DNA of 64,000 nucleotides from Acinetobacter calcoaceticus (GTDB taxonomy: Bacteria; Pseudomonadota; Gammaproteobacteria; Pseudomonadales; Moraxellaceae), in contig NZ_LS999521.1 in the NCBI RefSeq assembly GCF_900520355.1, positions 3,410,001 to 3,474,000 of the forward strand, given 5' to 3'. The notes beneath the pieces are model-generated. The model was not told the DNA's origin. It saw only the letters and a list, made by a program, of their open reading frames with translations, and made no database searches. Position numbers and translations under genes: made by a program. Positions 45,811-54,759 of this stretch are shown piece after piece (the stretch's first letter is position 1; each line of letters begins with the position of its first letter).

Positions 45811-47721
45811 ATGGCCTATATTACCCTAAGGGATGTCCAACTTGCTTTTGGCGGACCTGCCTTGCTCGATGGCGCGAACTTTAATCTAGAACGTGGCGAA
45901 CGAGTCTGTTTAATTGGGCGTAATGGTGAAGGTAAGTCTACTTTACTTAAACTCATCGAGGGAAGCCTATTACCAGATTCTGGTGAAGTTTCCATTCAAA
46001 ATGGTTTAACTGTCTCAATGTTAGCCCAAGACGTTCCAATGGACTCAGGCAAAGTAGCCGACATTGTGGCAGATGGTGCCGGAGAAGCGGCAGAAGTACT
46101 CAGGGCTTATCATGAAGCGACCGACGCTTGTATGCTAGGAGATATGGAAGCCTGTGACCGTATGGGTAACCTTCAGCATAAACTAGACCAGTTAGACGGC
46201 TGGGCACTAGAGAACAAGGTAAATGCTCTTTTAAGTAAAATGGGGCTTGATCCAAATGCAGACTTAGCAGACTTATCTGGTGGACGTAAACGCCGTGTTT
46301 TATTAGCGCGCGCTCTTTTGACACAACCAGACGTATTACTGCTCGACGAACCGACGAACCATTTAGATGTTGAAAGTATTGAATGGCTAGAAAAATTCTT
46401 ACTCGATCAAAATAATTTAACGCTTCTGTTTATTTCACATGACCGTTCTTTTGTAGATAGTATTGCAACTCGAATTGTTGAACTCGATCGTGGCGTTTTA
46501 CGCACGTATGAAGGCAACTATTCACGTTATTTAGAGCTTAAAGCTCAGCAAATGGAAGCAGAAGAAAAACAGAATGCTTTATTTGATAAAAAATTAGCAG
46601 AAGAAGAGGCTTGGATTCGTCAAGGTATTAAGGCTCGTCGTACCCGTAATGAAGGCCGCGTTCGTGCTTTAAAAGCTTTGCGTGACGAATCAAAAGCACG
46701 TCGCTCACAACAAGGCAAAGTGAGTATGGCGACTCAAGACGCCAATCGTTCGGGTAAATTAGTCTTTGATATCGAAAACTTAAGCGTATCTTATGGTGAC
46801 AATCTACTGATCAAAGATTTTTCTGCTCTTGTCATGCGTGGTGACCGTATTGGTTTAGTCGGTGATAACGGTGTTGGTAAAACGACATTAATTAAAGCCA
46901 TTTTAGGTACAATCGAACATGGTGGTTCAGTTAAAACAGGCACCCAGTTGGAAGTTGCTTATTTTGACCAATTGCGTAATGCCTTAGACCTTGAAAAAAC
47001 AGTCATGGCCAACGTTTCAGAAGGCTCTGATTTTGTTGATGTGAATGGTAACCGTCGTCATATTTACAGCTACCTTCAAGACTTCCTATTTTCACCTGAA
47101 CGTGCCCGTACTCCAGTAAAAGCACTTTCTGGTGGTGAACGAAATCGTATCTTACTGGCTAAATTGTTGCTCAAACCGTCCAATCTGATTGTAATGGATG
47201 AGCCAACCAATGATTTAGACATGGTTACACTCGAGCTTCTCGAAGAAATGTTATCCGATTACAAAGGAACCTTGCTTCTCATTAGCCATGACCGTGCCTT
47301 TATGGACAACGTGGTAACGTCGACGTGGGTATTTGATGGTAAAGGTAACATTGCAGAGTACATCGGTGGCTATCAAGATTATTTACAACAGCGTCCAGAT
47401 GATAAAGTTGTAGATCAGAAATCTGATGTAAAAAAAGCTCAGGCAAAAGCTGAAGCTGAAAAAGCCGCAGCTCAGAACAGTGTTAAAAAAGTCAAACTTA
47501 GTTATAAAGATCAGCGTGAACTTGAACAATTACCCGCTGAAATTGAAAAGCTGGAAACTGAACAAGCTGAACTTTCAAATAAATTAGCTGATGGTTCATG
47601 GTTTGTGAGTAATGCTGATGCAGCAACAAAAGCAAGCCAACGTCTTACGGAAATTGACGAGTTATTACTTGAAAAATTGGAACGCTGGGACGTACTTGAA
47701 CAAATGAGTAAAGGAAACTAA
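45811..47721 (+). CDS. uup: ABC-F ATPase Uup
   Basis: A 636-residue ABC-F protein with two ATPase cassettes and no membrane part. Cassette 1 has Walker A GRNGEGKST (about 37-45), the signature LSGGRKRR and Walker B VLLLDEPTNHLD. Cassette 2 has GDNGVGKTT, LSGGERNR and LIVMDEPTNDLD. A C-terminal coiled coil (about 545-636) is the DNA-binding extension typical of Uup, which in E. coli affects transposon excision and ribosome function. It is not one of the antibiotic-protection ABC-Fs by layout. Confidence 0.92.
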   Translation: MAYITLRDVQLAFGGPALLDGANFNLERGERVCLIGRNGEGKSTLLKLIEGSLLPDSGEVSIQNGLTVSMLAQDVPMDSGKVADIVADGAGEAAEVLRAYHEATDACMLGDMEACDRMGNLQHKLDQLDGWALENKVNALLSKMGLDPNADLADLSGGRKRRVLLARALLTQPDVLLLDEPTNHLDVESIEWLEKFLLDQNNLTLLFISHDRSFVDSIATRIVELDRGVLRTYEGNYSRYLELKAQQMEAEEKQNALFDKKLAEEEAWIRQGIKARRTRNEGRVRALKALRDESKARRSQQGKVSMATQDANRSGKLVFDIENLSVSYGDNLLIKDFSALVMRGDRIGLVGDNGVGKTTLIKAILGTIEHGGSVKTGTQLEVAYFDQLRNALDLEKTVMANVSEGSDFVDVNGNRRHIYSYLQDFLFSPERARTPVKALSGGERNRILLAKLLLKPSNLIVMDEPTNDLDMVTLELLEEMLSDYKGTLLLISHDRAFMDNVVTSTWVFDGKGNIAEYIGGYQDYLQQRPDDKVVDQKSDVKKAQAKAEAEKAAAQNSVKKVKLSYKDQRELEQLPAEIEKLETEQAELSNKLADGSWFVSNADAATKASQRLTEIDELLLEKLERWDVLEQMSKGN

Positions 47722-47748
47722 TCAGCTTTACTTTCCTAAAAAGAACGT

Positions 47749-47783
47749 AAAAAGAGCCTCCTTAAATTTAGGGGGCTTTTTTA
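47749..47783 (+). terminator. Terminator downstream of uup
   Basis: AAAAAGAGCCTCC pairs with GGGGGCTTTTTT, with G-U pairing in the stem and a T run. The AT-rich stretch 47784-47935 before the next gene shows nothing else. Confidence 0.75.
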
Positions 47784-47952
47784 TATTGCGAATATAAGCT
47801 TTTTAAAAATCAAATCCTATACATCACATAATGGTAATCGATTATATCTTTTCTATTTTCAGTATTTTAAAAATAGCCTTAGACTTGAATATAAGATTTA
47901 TAAAAATAATTATGCTATACCTAACAACATAATAATATTGGAGTGTTTTCGC

Positions 47953-48585
47953 ATGCTGGAGCTTTCTCAAATTTTGGCATTTGGACTAATTTGTTTGGCG
48001 ATGGTACTCACTCCTGGCCCCAATATGATTTACCTGATTTCCCGCTCAATTTGCCAAGGGAAAACAGCAGGATTTATCTCTTTAGGCGGCGTAGCTGTAG
48101 GTTTTATCTTTTATATGCTTTGCGCATCTTTTGGTATTACGGCGTTAATTGTCGCTGTTCCCTACGCTTATGACACCATTCGGATTGCTGGTGCAATTTA
48201 TTTACTTTGGCTTGCATGGAAAGCACTACGACCAAATGCCGCCCCTATTTTTAATCTAAAAGATTTATCAGTAGATTCCCCAGCTAAACTTTTTTTAATG
48301 GGTTTTGCGACCAACTTGCTTAATCCTAAAATTGCCATTATGTATTTATCTTTACTGCCACAGTTTATTCACCCCCAACAAGGCAGTATTTTATGGCAAT
48401 CAATTCAACTTGGTACAATTCAAATTTTTGTAAGCGTTTCAGTAAATGCTCTTATTGTACTTTCTGCAGGTAGCATTGCACTTTTTCTACAACAAAAGCC
48501 TCTTTGGGCAAATATACAACGCTGGCTCATGGGAACTGTATTGGCCGGCCTCGCTGTTAAAATTCTTTTAGAAAATCGCCGATAA
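47953..48585 (+). CDS. LysE-family amino acid exporter
   Basis: A 210-residue membrane protein of the LysE/RhtB family. The ATG at 47953 (MLELSQIL) has TTGGAGTG 7-11 bases upstream; the TTG of that site is itself the ORF's first codon and is unlikely to be used. The family motif LTPGPNMIYLISRS (about 19-32) lies in helix 1, with GFISLGGVAVGF next and FATNLLNPKIAIMYLSLLPQF in the middle. About five to six helices. The exported substrate is unknown (amino acids or related small molecules). Confidence 0.87.
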   Translation: MLELSQILAFGLICLAMVLTPGPNMIYLISRSICQGKTAGFISLGGVAVGFIFYMLCASFGITALIVAVPYAYDTIRIAGAIYLLWLAWKALRPNAAPIFNLKDLSVDSPAKLFLMGFATNLLNPKIAIMYLSLLPQFIHPQQGSILWQSIQLGTIQIFVSVSVNALIVLSAGSIALFLQQKPLWANIQRWLMGTVLAGLAVKILLENRR

Positions 48586-48701
48586 CCCAGCCTTCTTATT
48601 TCATCCTCTCTTAACACTCAATTGAACAGTGTATTACGACGATAAATTCAGTTCGTGATACACTTTTGCCAGTTTTAACTTTTTGAAATCTTTTTATCGT
48701 T

Positions 48702-49637
48702 ATGAGCCAAAAGCAGCCTTATACGCCCGGTGAGTTTCAATGGTCCTTTTTATTGCCTAAATATTGGGGTGTTTGGATTGCTATTGTTTTTTTAATGCTT
48801 TTGGCTATTTTACCGTGGGCCATACAATGGCGTCTGGCGCATGGTGTAGCGAATCTGGCTTGGAAATATTTAAAATCACGCCGTAAAACAACTATTCGTA
48901 ATTTAGAAGTCTGCTTTCCTGAATGGTCTGCCGATAAAGTTCAGCAACAAGCGCAACAAGTTTTTGTCGACATGATGCTAGGCGTGTTTGAAACATTAAA
49001 TGCTTGGTATAAACCTGATTGGTTCAAAAACCGAGTTACTATTGAAGGTTTAGAACATATTACAAATGCTCAAGCTCAGGGTAAAGGTGTTTTATTACTA
49101 GGCACTCATAGCACGCTTCTTGATGCAGGCGGCTATCTTTGTGCTCAATATTTTGAACCTGATGTTGTCTATCGCCCTCAAAACAACCCCTTACTCGACA
49201 TGCTGATTTATCGTTGCCGTGGCACAATTTATAAAGCACAAATCGATCATGACGATATGCGTGGTTTAATTCGTCACCTTAAAGATGGCGATGCAATTTG
49301 GTATAGCCCAGATCAAGACTTTGGGCTCAAACAAGGCGTGATGGCACCTTTCTTTGGTGTACCAGCAGCCACAGTCACTGCACACCGCCGCTTATTGAAA
49401 ATCTCAAAAGCAGTTGCTGTACCTTTATATTTCTACCGCCATGGAGACCTTAAGAACCCGAAATATCATGTTCTGATTGAACCTGCGGTCGACAATATGC
49501 CAAGTGAAGATGAAGTTGATGATGCAACACGCGTCAATAAAATTATTGAAAATCAACTTAGAATCGCACCAACTCAATATATGTGGTTCCACCGTCGCTT
49601 TAAAACACGTCCTGAAGGATATGAAGAAATCTATTAA
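48702..49637 (+). CDS. Lipid A late acyltransferase (LpxL/LpxM family)
   Basis: A 311-residue inner-membrane enzyme that adds a secondary acyl chain to lipid A. One N-terminal helix (about 25-45, WGVWIAIVFLMLLAILPWAI). The catalytic HX4D motif is HSTLLD (about residue 143). IYRCRGT, YSPDQDFGLKQGVMAPFFGVPAATVTA and TRVNKIIENQLRIAPTQYMWFHRRFK are family blocks, the last being the C-terminal PxQYxWxHxRFK motif. Acinetobacter encodes both LpxL and LpxM, and I cannot separate them by eye. The glycosyltransferase downstream also acts in LOS assembly. Confidence 0.88.
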   Translation: MSQKQPYTPGEFQWSFLLPKYWGVWIAIVFLMLLAILPWAIQWRLAHGVANLAWKYLKSRRKTTIRNLEVCFPEWSADKVQQQAQQVFVDMMLGVFETLNAWYKPDWFKNRVTIEGLEHITNAQAQGKGVLLLGTHSTLLDAGGYLCAQYFEPDVVYRPQNNPLLDMLIYRCRGTIYKAQIDHDDMRGLIRHLKDGDAIWYSPDQDFGLKQGVMAPFFGVPAATVTAHRRLLKISKAVAVPLYFYRHGDLKNPKYHVLIEPAVDNMPSEDEVDDATRVNKIIENQLRIAPTQYMWFHRRFKTRPEGYEEIY

Positions 49638-49700
49638 TAATCCTCAGTAACGGCCGCACGGTAGTAATAAACATCTAAATAATATCCAGTATGTACTATC

Positions 49701-49799
49701 GTGCGAAGGCGACAAGGATGTCGCCCGTTGGACTACGACATCACGGATGTGTCGTTAGTCCAACAAATGGTTTTGTTACTTTTGCCAAAACAAAAGTAA
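49701..49799 (+). ncRNA. Structured intergenic repeat, copy 2 (C4-like sRNA candidate)
   Basis: It starts GTGCGAAGG and has three hairpins. GGCGAC / GTCGCC (49708-49725) encloses AAGGAT. A second, longer hairpin (about 49728-49763) has CACGGA in its loop and arms GTTGGACTA / TAGTCCAAC. TTACTTTTG / CAAAAGTAA (49776-49798) ends it. The order, loops and linkers match copy 1 on the minus strand at 14314-14414. Just upstream, GCACGGTAGTA (about 49653-49663) can pair with TACTATCGTGC (49694-49704). It lies downstream of the acyltransferase gene on the same strand. ACAAGGATGT also fits the CsrA/RsmA binding consensus. Confidence 0.5.
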
Positions 49800-49869
49800 G
49801 GAGTAAACTCCAAATATTGAATGAATAAACTGCAAGACTCCGCTTTGCTACAACCTAAAGGCAAAAATA

Positions 49870-50970
49870 ATGAAAGTGATGCAACTTCTCCCAGAACTCA
49901 ACAGCGGTGGCGTAGAACGCGGCACACTTGAAATCGCACGTGCGCTTGTTGCACAAGGCCATCAGTCTATTGTTGTGTCCAATGGCGGGCGCTTAGTTTC
50001 ACAGCTCGAAGCTGAAGGTTCTACTCACCTAACACTACCGATTCATAAAAAGTCACTTTCAAGCCTGTGGCAGATCCGGCCTTTACGCCAGCTTATTGAA
50101 CAGCATCAGCCCAACATTGTTCATGTCCGTTCTCGTGTACCTGCATGGTTAACTTATTTTGCTTTAAGAAAAATACCTAAAAATAAACGCCCTCATCTCA
50201 TTAGCACGGTGCATGGCTTCTACTCAGTCAATCGTTATAGCGCAATTATGACTCAAGCCGAGAAAGTCATTGCTGTTTCTGACAGCGTGGTTAAATACAT
50301 CACTGACCATTATAAAAACTGCCCTCCCCAAGATATTGTTCGCATTTATCGAGGGATTGACCCAGCTGCTTTTCCGCATAACTATCACCCTCCAGCACAA
50401 TGGTTTAATCAAGTTTTTAATGACTTTCCTGAACTCGAAAATAAATTTTTACTTTGCTTACCTGGCCGTATTACACGTTTAAAAGGCCATGAAAGCTTAA
50501 TTGAACTTATGCAAAAACTAGGTGAACAATATCCTCAACTACATGCGGTTGTGGTCGGCGGTGCTGATACAAAAAAACAGGCCTATTTAAATGAGCTGCA
50601 AAGCACCATTCAAAGTAAAGGACTTGCAGATAAAATTACCTTCGTAGGACATCGCTCAGATATACGTGAATGGCTCGCTTTTAGCGATATTGTCTTATCA
50701 CTATCTAATCAAGCTGAAACATTTGGTAGAACAGCCTTAGAAGCGCTCTCAGTAGGTACACCAGTCATTGGCTGGAACCGTGGAGGTGTTGCCGAGATTT
50801 TATCTAATGTCTATCCACAAGGTCTTGTTGAAGTAGAAAATGAAACGGCTTTACTGGAAACAGTGAAAAAACATATTGAGCAGCCTCAAGCCGTTGACCC
50901 CGTTACTATGTTTAGCTTGAAAGACATGTGTGATCAGACACTAGCTCTATATGAGTCAGTACTAAAATGA
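49870..50970 (+). CDS. lpsB: GT4 glycosyltransferase, LOS core type (LpsB-like)
   Basis: A 366-residue GT-B enzyme that adds a sugar to the lipooligosaccharide core. The N-terminal acceptor domain begins MKVMQLLPELNSGGVERGT with the GGVER-type loop. The C-terminal donor domain has LPGRITRLKGHESL, VVVGGAD and AETFGRTALEALSVGTPVIGWNRGG, the E-x7-E motif of GT4. Length and position near an lpxL/M gene and gltP fit lpsB of A. baumannii, the core glycosyltransferase known from colistin-related studies. The symbol rests on recall of the locus and not on an alignment. Confidence 0.72.
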   Translation: MKVMQLLPELNSGGVERGTLEIARALVAQGHQSIVVSNGGRLVSQLEAEGSTHLTLPIHKKSLSSLWQIRPLRQLIEQHQPNIVHVRSRVPAWLTYFALRKIPKNKRPHLISTVHGFYSVNRYSAIMTQAEKVIAVSDSVVKYITDHYKNCPPQDIVRIYRGIDPAAFPHNYHPPAQWFNQVFNDFPELENKFLLCLPGRITRLKGHESLIELMQKLGEQYPQLHAVVVGGADTKKQAYLNELQSTIQSKGLADKITFVGHRSDIREWLAFSDIVLSLSNQAETFGRTALEALSVGTPVIGWNRGGVAEILSNVYPQGLVEVENETALLETVKKHIEQPQAVDPVTMFSLKDMCDQTLALYESVLK

Positions 50971-50976
50971 CTCCAT

Positions 50977-51006
50977 AAAAAAACCCGCGATCAACGCGGG
51001 TTTTTA
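50977..51006. terminator. Bidirectional terminator between lpsB and gltP
   Basis: AAAAACCCGCG / CGCGGGTTTTT around a 5-base loop, between converging genes. Confidence 0.92.
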
Positions 51007-51028
51007 TTACAACTAGAAAAAGTCTGGT

Positions 51029-52315
51029 TTATTTAAACGATGCTTCATAAGCTGCTGCTTTTTCAGAGTCGTATTGTTTTTCCCATTTACTAATTACAAG
51101 TACTGCAAGTGCATTACCTACAACGTTCAACGCTGTACGTGCCATATCCATGATACGGTCAACACCTGCAATAAATGCCAAGCCTTCTACAGGAATACCA
51201 ACACTACCTAATGTGGCAAGTAACACAACAAATGATACGCCAGGAACACCCGCAATACCTTTAGAAGTAATCATTAAAGTTACAACTAAAATGACTTGTT
51301 GGCTAATTGACATTTCGATACCGTAAAGCTGTGCAATAAAGATTGCTGCGATACTTTGGTAAAGCGTAGAACCATCAAGGTTAAATGAATAACCTGTTGG
51401 AATAACAAAACTAGAAATTGCTTTAGGCGCGCCATAAGCTTCCATCTTTTGCATAATACGCGGTAAAACTGTTTCTGAACTTGCAGTTGAAAATGCCAAA
51501 ATCAATTCATCTTTTAAAATCTTAAGTAAGATAAAGATATTAATTCCGAACATTTTTGCAGTTAAACCAAGTACCACTAAAGCAAAGAACAAAATCGCAC
51601 TATATACCAATACGACTAACTTGCCCAAAGGAATAAGTGAAGCGAAACCAAAGTTTGCAACGGTTACTGCTATCAGGCCGAATACACCCACAGGCGCATA
51701 CTTCATGATGATATGCGTTACGCGGAACATTGTTTCTGAAACTGCATGAAACACATTCAACAATGGGTCTTTAGTGGTTGCTGGTAATGAAGATAACCCC
51801 ACACCAAATAACACAGCAAAGAAAATCACAGGTAACATTTCGCCATGCGCCATTGAACTAATAATGTTCGTTGGGATAAGCGATAATATTGTTTGAATAA
51901 GACCATGTGACTGAGACTGAACTTCTTCAGTTGTATGCTTGTATTGAGAAATATCTGACTGCACCAACTGAGACATATCAATGCCTGAGCCTGGGTGGAA
52001 AATATTTGCTGCAACCAAGCCAACCAAAATAGCAATAGTCGTAATAATTTCAAAATAGAGAATGGTTTTAAAACCAAGTCGTCCTAAACTTTTCGTACTG
52101 CCAACACCGGCAATACCTAAAATTAAGGTTGAGAAAACGATTGGAATAACAATCATTTTAATCAAGCTAATAAAAATCTTACCCAATGGAGCAAGAAAAT
52201 TATTCACAATACTATCTTTGATTTCAGGCTGGTTATGTAAAACAGCCCCGACAACTATCCCTAGGATTAAAGCAATTAAAATTTGCCAAGCAAGGCTAAA
52301 TTTAAAATTCTTCAT
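51029..52315 (-). CDS. gltP: Proton/sodium:glutamate-aspartate symporter (GltP/DAACS family)
   Basis: A 428-residue inner-membrane symporter for dicarboxylic amino acids. The ATG at 52315 has AAGGAT 7 bases upstream; the GTG six codons earlier would overlap that site. Eight helices with two re-entrant loops are expected. The diagnostic serine-rich loop is AFSTASSETVLPRIM (about 275-290), the NxDG motif is GYSFNLDGSTLYQ, and helix 8 has GVDRIMDMARTALNVVGNALA. It is close to GltP; DctA-like C4-dicarboxylate use cannot be excluded. Confidence 0.88.
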   Translation of the reverse strand: MKNFKFSLAWQILIALILGIVVGAVLHNQPEIKDSIVNNFLAPLGKIFISLIKMIVIPIVFSTLILGIAGVGSTKSLGRLGFKTILYFEIITTIAILVGLVAANIFHPGSGIDMSQLVQSDISQYKHTTEEVQSQSHGLIQTILSLIPTNIISSMAHGEMLPVIFFAVLFGVGLSSLPATTKDPLLNVFHAVSETMFRVTHIIMKYAPVGVFGLIAVTVANFGFASLIPLGKLVVLVYSAILFFALVVLGLTAKMFGINIFILLKILKDELILAFSTASSETVLPRIMQKMEAYGAPKAISSFVIPTGYSFNLDGSTLYQSIAAIFIAQLYGIEMSISQQVILVVTLMITSKGIAGVPGVSFVVLLATLGSVGIPVEGLAFIAGVDRIMDMARTALNVVGNALAVLVISKWEKQYDSEKAAAYEASFK

Positions 52316-52853
52316 AAGACAATCCTTATGCACCGCAAAGTATCAAATATGAGAGGGAGAAGACCACTAGCTAAGAGTGAAACCTCAATATGTACAGTAA
52401 TTTCCAAACAGAAACTTAAATGCACAAACAAATCACAGCTCGCCGCTCCGGCGAGATAAACAACAATGCCTGTTGACGATCCAACATGTCAACGATCGGC
52501 ACATTCTATTGAGATTTGCCAATTAAACAACCCCAATTTATATCTAAATAAAACAAATACCATGCTGATAGATAAAAAAACTAAAAAAACAATTACTTAA
52601 ACAGAATAAAAATTGTATCTCTTCCTAAAAAAACAGCCAAAGTATTAGAAAAACTTACTATTGATATGCGTAGTTAAAAAGTTTTAAAAATTAAATATTT
52701 CTTAAAAAGAACAAAAATTACAATAACTTGTGACTATCTATTCAATAAACAATGTCTAGAATTCACTTTATGAAAGGCTCAGGTAAATGCAGTTAACTTA
52801 TGCCGAAAAATATAGAATGAATCTCTTTCCGTCTCAGCTATAAAAGCTACAAC
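52316..52853. other. Long upstream region of gltP
   Basis: A 538-bp gap without a credible gene. Near gltP it holds a perfect hairpin CTCGCCG-CTC-CGGCGAG (52439-52455) and an inverted repeat GTTGAC / GTCAAC (52472-52493) in an otherwise AT-rich setting. The part from 52550 to 52850 is A/T-rich with no clear structure. The two elements probably belong to the gltP promoter or mRNA leader. Confidence 0.5.
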
Positions 52854-53171
52854 CTACCCTTTAAATATTTTAAATCTAACCATAAGCCAAATTATGAAGG
52901 GCCAAAAAACCGTATTGATAATATCGTGTACACTTGCGCCAACTCGCCAATAACCGTAATTTATCAGATCATCACGGGCATCAAACAACTCTGCACCAAT
53001 AGCAATAATAATAGTTGCCCATATTGCCCAAGACGATTTCAATTGACGATGATGAAAAAAGGCAACTATAAAAAATACAGCTAAGCCGGCATAGATATGT
53101 AAGGCATCACGCGCTAAATCAGTTAAATTAACAATATAAATTTTGAACTCTTGAAAGTTTGATAAATACAT
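52854..53171 (-). CDS. Small membrane protein of unknown function
   Basis: A 105-residue protein with three predicted helices, at about 22-40, 48-63 and 84-99. Between the second and third is the polar segment LFDARDDLINYGYWRVGASVHDIINT, which looks like a conserved acidic motif (DxRDD). No signal peptide; no family recognised. Start ATG at 53171. It lies 24 bp after the terminator of the sRNA candidate on the same strand, so it is not likely to share its transcript. Confidence 0.55.
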   Translation of the reverse strand: MYLSNFQEFKIYIVNLTDLARDALHIYAGLAVFFIVAFFHHRQLKSSWAIWATIIIAIGAELFDARDDLINYGYWRVGASVHDIINTVFWPFIIWLMVRFKIFKG

Positions 53172-53194
53172 AGCTGTTTATTTTCTTGATATTT

Positions 53195-53368
53195 AAAAAA
53201 GCATAACCCGAGTTCTGCGTCCTGCAAAACTCGGGTAAATGAGGTTGTGCTTTCAGGTTAATCGTTATTTTTATCGTTTCCGTTCCAACATCTGATCCGT
53301 GATGCTATTCCATATCAGCTTAATGTATCCTTACGTGGGATCGTCCATTCCCGTTTCCGTGTGCCGAT
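53195..53368 (-). ncRNA. Candidate CsrA/RsmA-sequestering sRNA (CsrB/RsmZ-like)
   Basis: About 174 nt, read on the minus strand. It contains nine GGA triplets, several in hairpin loops: GGGA-loop-TCCC around ATGGACGA, CATC-loop-GATG around ACGGATCA, and GTA-AGGA-TAC. It ends in a strong terminator: a 13-bp stem (ACCCGAGTT-type arms) whose loop is AGGAC, followed by TATGC and T6 (plus-strand A6 at 53195-53200). Upstream are a -10-like TATTCT (53380-53375) and a GacA-type site centred about 66 bp before the inferred start. The 5' end is estimated from that -10. No credible ORF lies inside. The class assignment is by architecture, not by alignment. Confidence 0.7.
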
Positions 53369-53424
53369 GAATGTAGAATACGTTTTTTATAACCATCTGC
53401 CTATTCGCCCTAGACTCAAATCTT

Positions 53425-53442
53425 TGTACGATATTGCTTACA
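53425..53442 (-). promoter_or_regulatory. Putative GacA upstream activating sequence
   Basis: On the minus strand the 18-mer reads TGTAAG-N6-CGTACA and matches the GacA consensus TGTAAG-N6-CTTACA at 11 of 12 defined positions. It is centred about 66 bp before the inferred sRNA start, the spacing known for rsmY/rsmZ/csrB-type genes. Confidence 0.65.
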
Positions 53443-53450
53443 TTTCATTT

Positions 53451-54572
53451 TCATATACTTTTCTCTTTATAAGGCTGTGCGATTTCATCAGTCACTATTT
53501 TCTCTTCTTTTTCAGCCTTTGCAATTCCTTCTTGTATAGCGGTTTGAGCCTCTTCTTCATCGGTTTGAGTTTGTTCCAATTCTTCTTGAACTTGTTCAAA
53601 TATCCGACCGGTCTGCAAAACGACATACACAGGAAAATGATCAGATCCAATATGTGGCAAACGTTGCATTTTAACTAAACCAAAGTCTGTACTATGAAAA
53701 ATATGGTCTAAAGACCAACGCAGTAATGGATAATCTGCATGAAAAGTATTAATGAAATGTCGGCCAACCCGTGGGTCAAGTAATCCGCTAATCCGCTGAA
53801 ATAAACGTGTAGTACGTGACCACGCTACATCATTTAAATCCCCCATCACAATACAGCTTTCATCTAAGTCTTTAATCTGATCCCCAACAATTAAAAGTTC
53901 GGCATCTCGTAAAGTCGAATCTTTCGCTTCAGTTGGGCTCGGTGGCTTTGGGTGCAAACAATAGAGTTGAACTGACATTCCTGAACGCAGCGTTACAGTG
54001 GTGTGAATCGAAGGAATTTCATCACTTAAAATAAATTTAACTTCAGTATTAGATAAAGGTAAACGGCTATATAAATGCATTCCATATAAATTATCTAAAG
54101 GCACAGGAACACGATACGGGTAGTTTTGTTCAATTCCGTTTAAAGCATTTTCCCATATCTTGTCACTTTCTAAGGTAAGCAGTAAATCAGGCTGTAATGT
54201 CTGAACCTGTTCAAGAAGTAAATGATATTTATCATTAGGGGTTAGAACGTTAGATACAATCAATGAGATCTGCTTTTGAGGATCTAATTGAGACCGTCTC
54301 ACCTGTTTAACCTGTTTTTTCCAGAGCAAGGTATAAGGCAAAACCATTTTAAGCTGATAGGCGATGGCAGCGATGAGCACAGCAAGCAATATTTCACGCC
54401 ATAGATTCCATTCGGTAGGCCAAAACAGCATGCCCACAAAGGCTAATAGTCCAACAAATAAAATCTGCAAACGGGGGAAATCGGCGCCTCGAAACCACCA
54501 CTCATCACGAGGAATAAGTGACCAGAAACTTAACCAAATCACCAGACCAGCTAAAACTTCGATATAAATCAT
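53451..54572 (-). CDS. Membrane-anchored endonuclease/exonuclease/phosphatase-family protein
   Basis: A 373-residue protein with three N-terminal helices (about 3-19, 33-50 and 60-78), then an EEP domain (about 100-320). Recognisable residues are SNVLTPN, the metal-binding Glu in LTLESDK, GDLNDVAWS (catalytic Asp and Asn) and the terminal GSDHFPV with the catalytic His. A Glu/Gln-rich tail follows (about 325-373). The same layout occurs in many proteobacterial inner-membrane EEP proteins of unknown substrate; a nuclease, phosphodiesterase or sphingomyelinase-like role is possible. Confidence 0.78.
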   Translation of the reverse strand: MIYIEVLAGLVIWLSFWSLIPRDEWWFRGADFPRLQILFVGLLAFVGMLFWPTEWNLWREILLAVLIAAIAYQLKMVLPYTLLWKKQVKQVRRSQLDPQKQISLIVSNVLTPNDKYHLLLEQVQTLQPDLLLTLESDKIWENALNGIEQNYPYRVPVPLDNLYGMHLYSRLPLSNTEVKFILSDEIPSIHTTVTLRSGMSVQLYCLHPKPPSPTEAKDSTLRDAELLIVGDQIKDLDESCIVMGDLNDVAWSRTTRLFQRISGLLDPRVGRHFINTFHADYPLLRWSLDHIFHSTDFGLVKMQRLPHIGSDHFPVYVVLQTGRIFEQVQEELEQTQTDEEEAQTAIQEGIAKAEKEEKIVTDEIAQPYKEKSI

Positions 54573-54759
54573 TGAATTTTCTCTTTTAAGATGATTTGAT
54601 TTTTAAATTTTTTGTCATCTTTATCAATTTTGTATGTAACATAAACAAGATATTCTACTCAATAAACATGGTGTTTTCTTTCTGTAACGCTTGCAGTTGT
54701 GGACACTTTTGATACACTCAACTCCCCCTAACAATTTTAACGCACCGAGGCAAAATGAC

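Noticed and set aside
53361..53678. Plus-strand ORF of 105 codons
   Set aside because: It is antisense to the EEP-family gene and crosses the GacA-like site and sRNA promoter; its Phe/Leu/Ser-rich sequence is typical of an antisense shadow.
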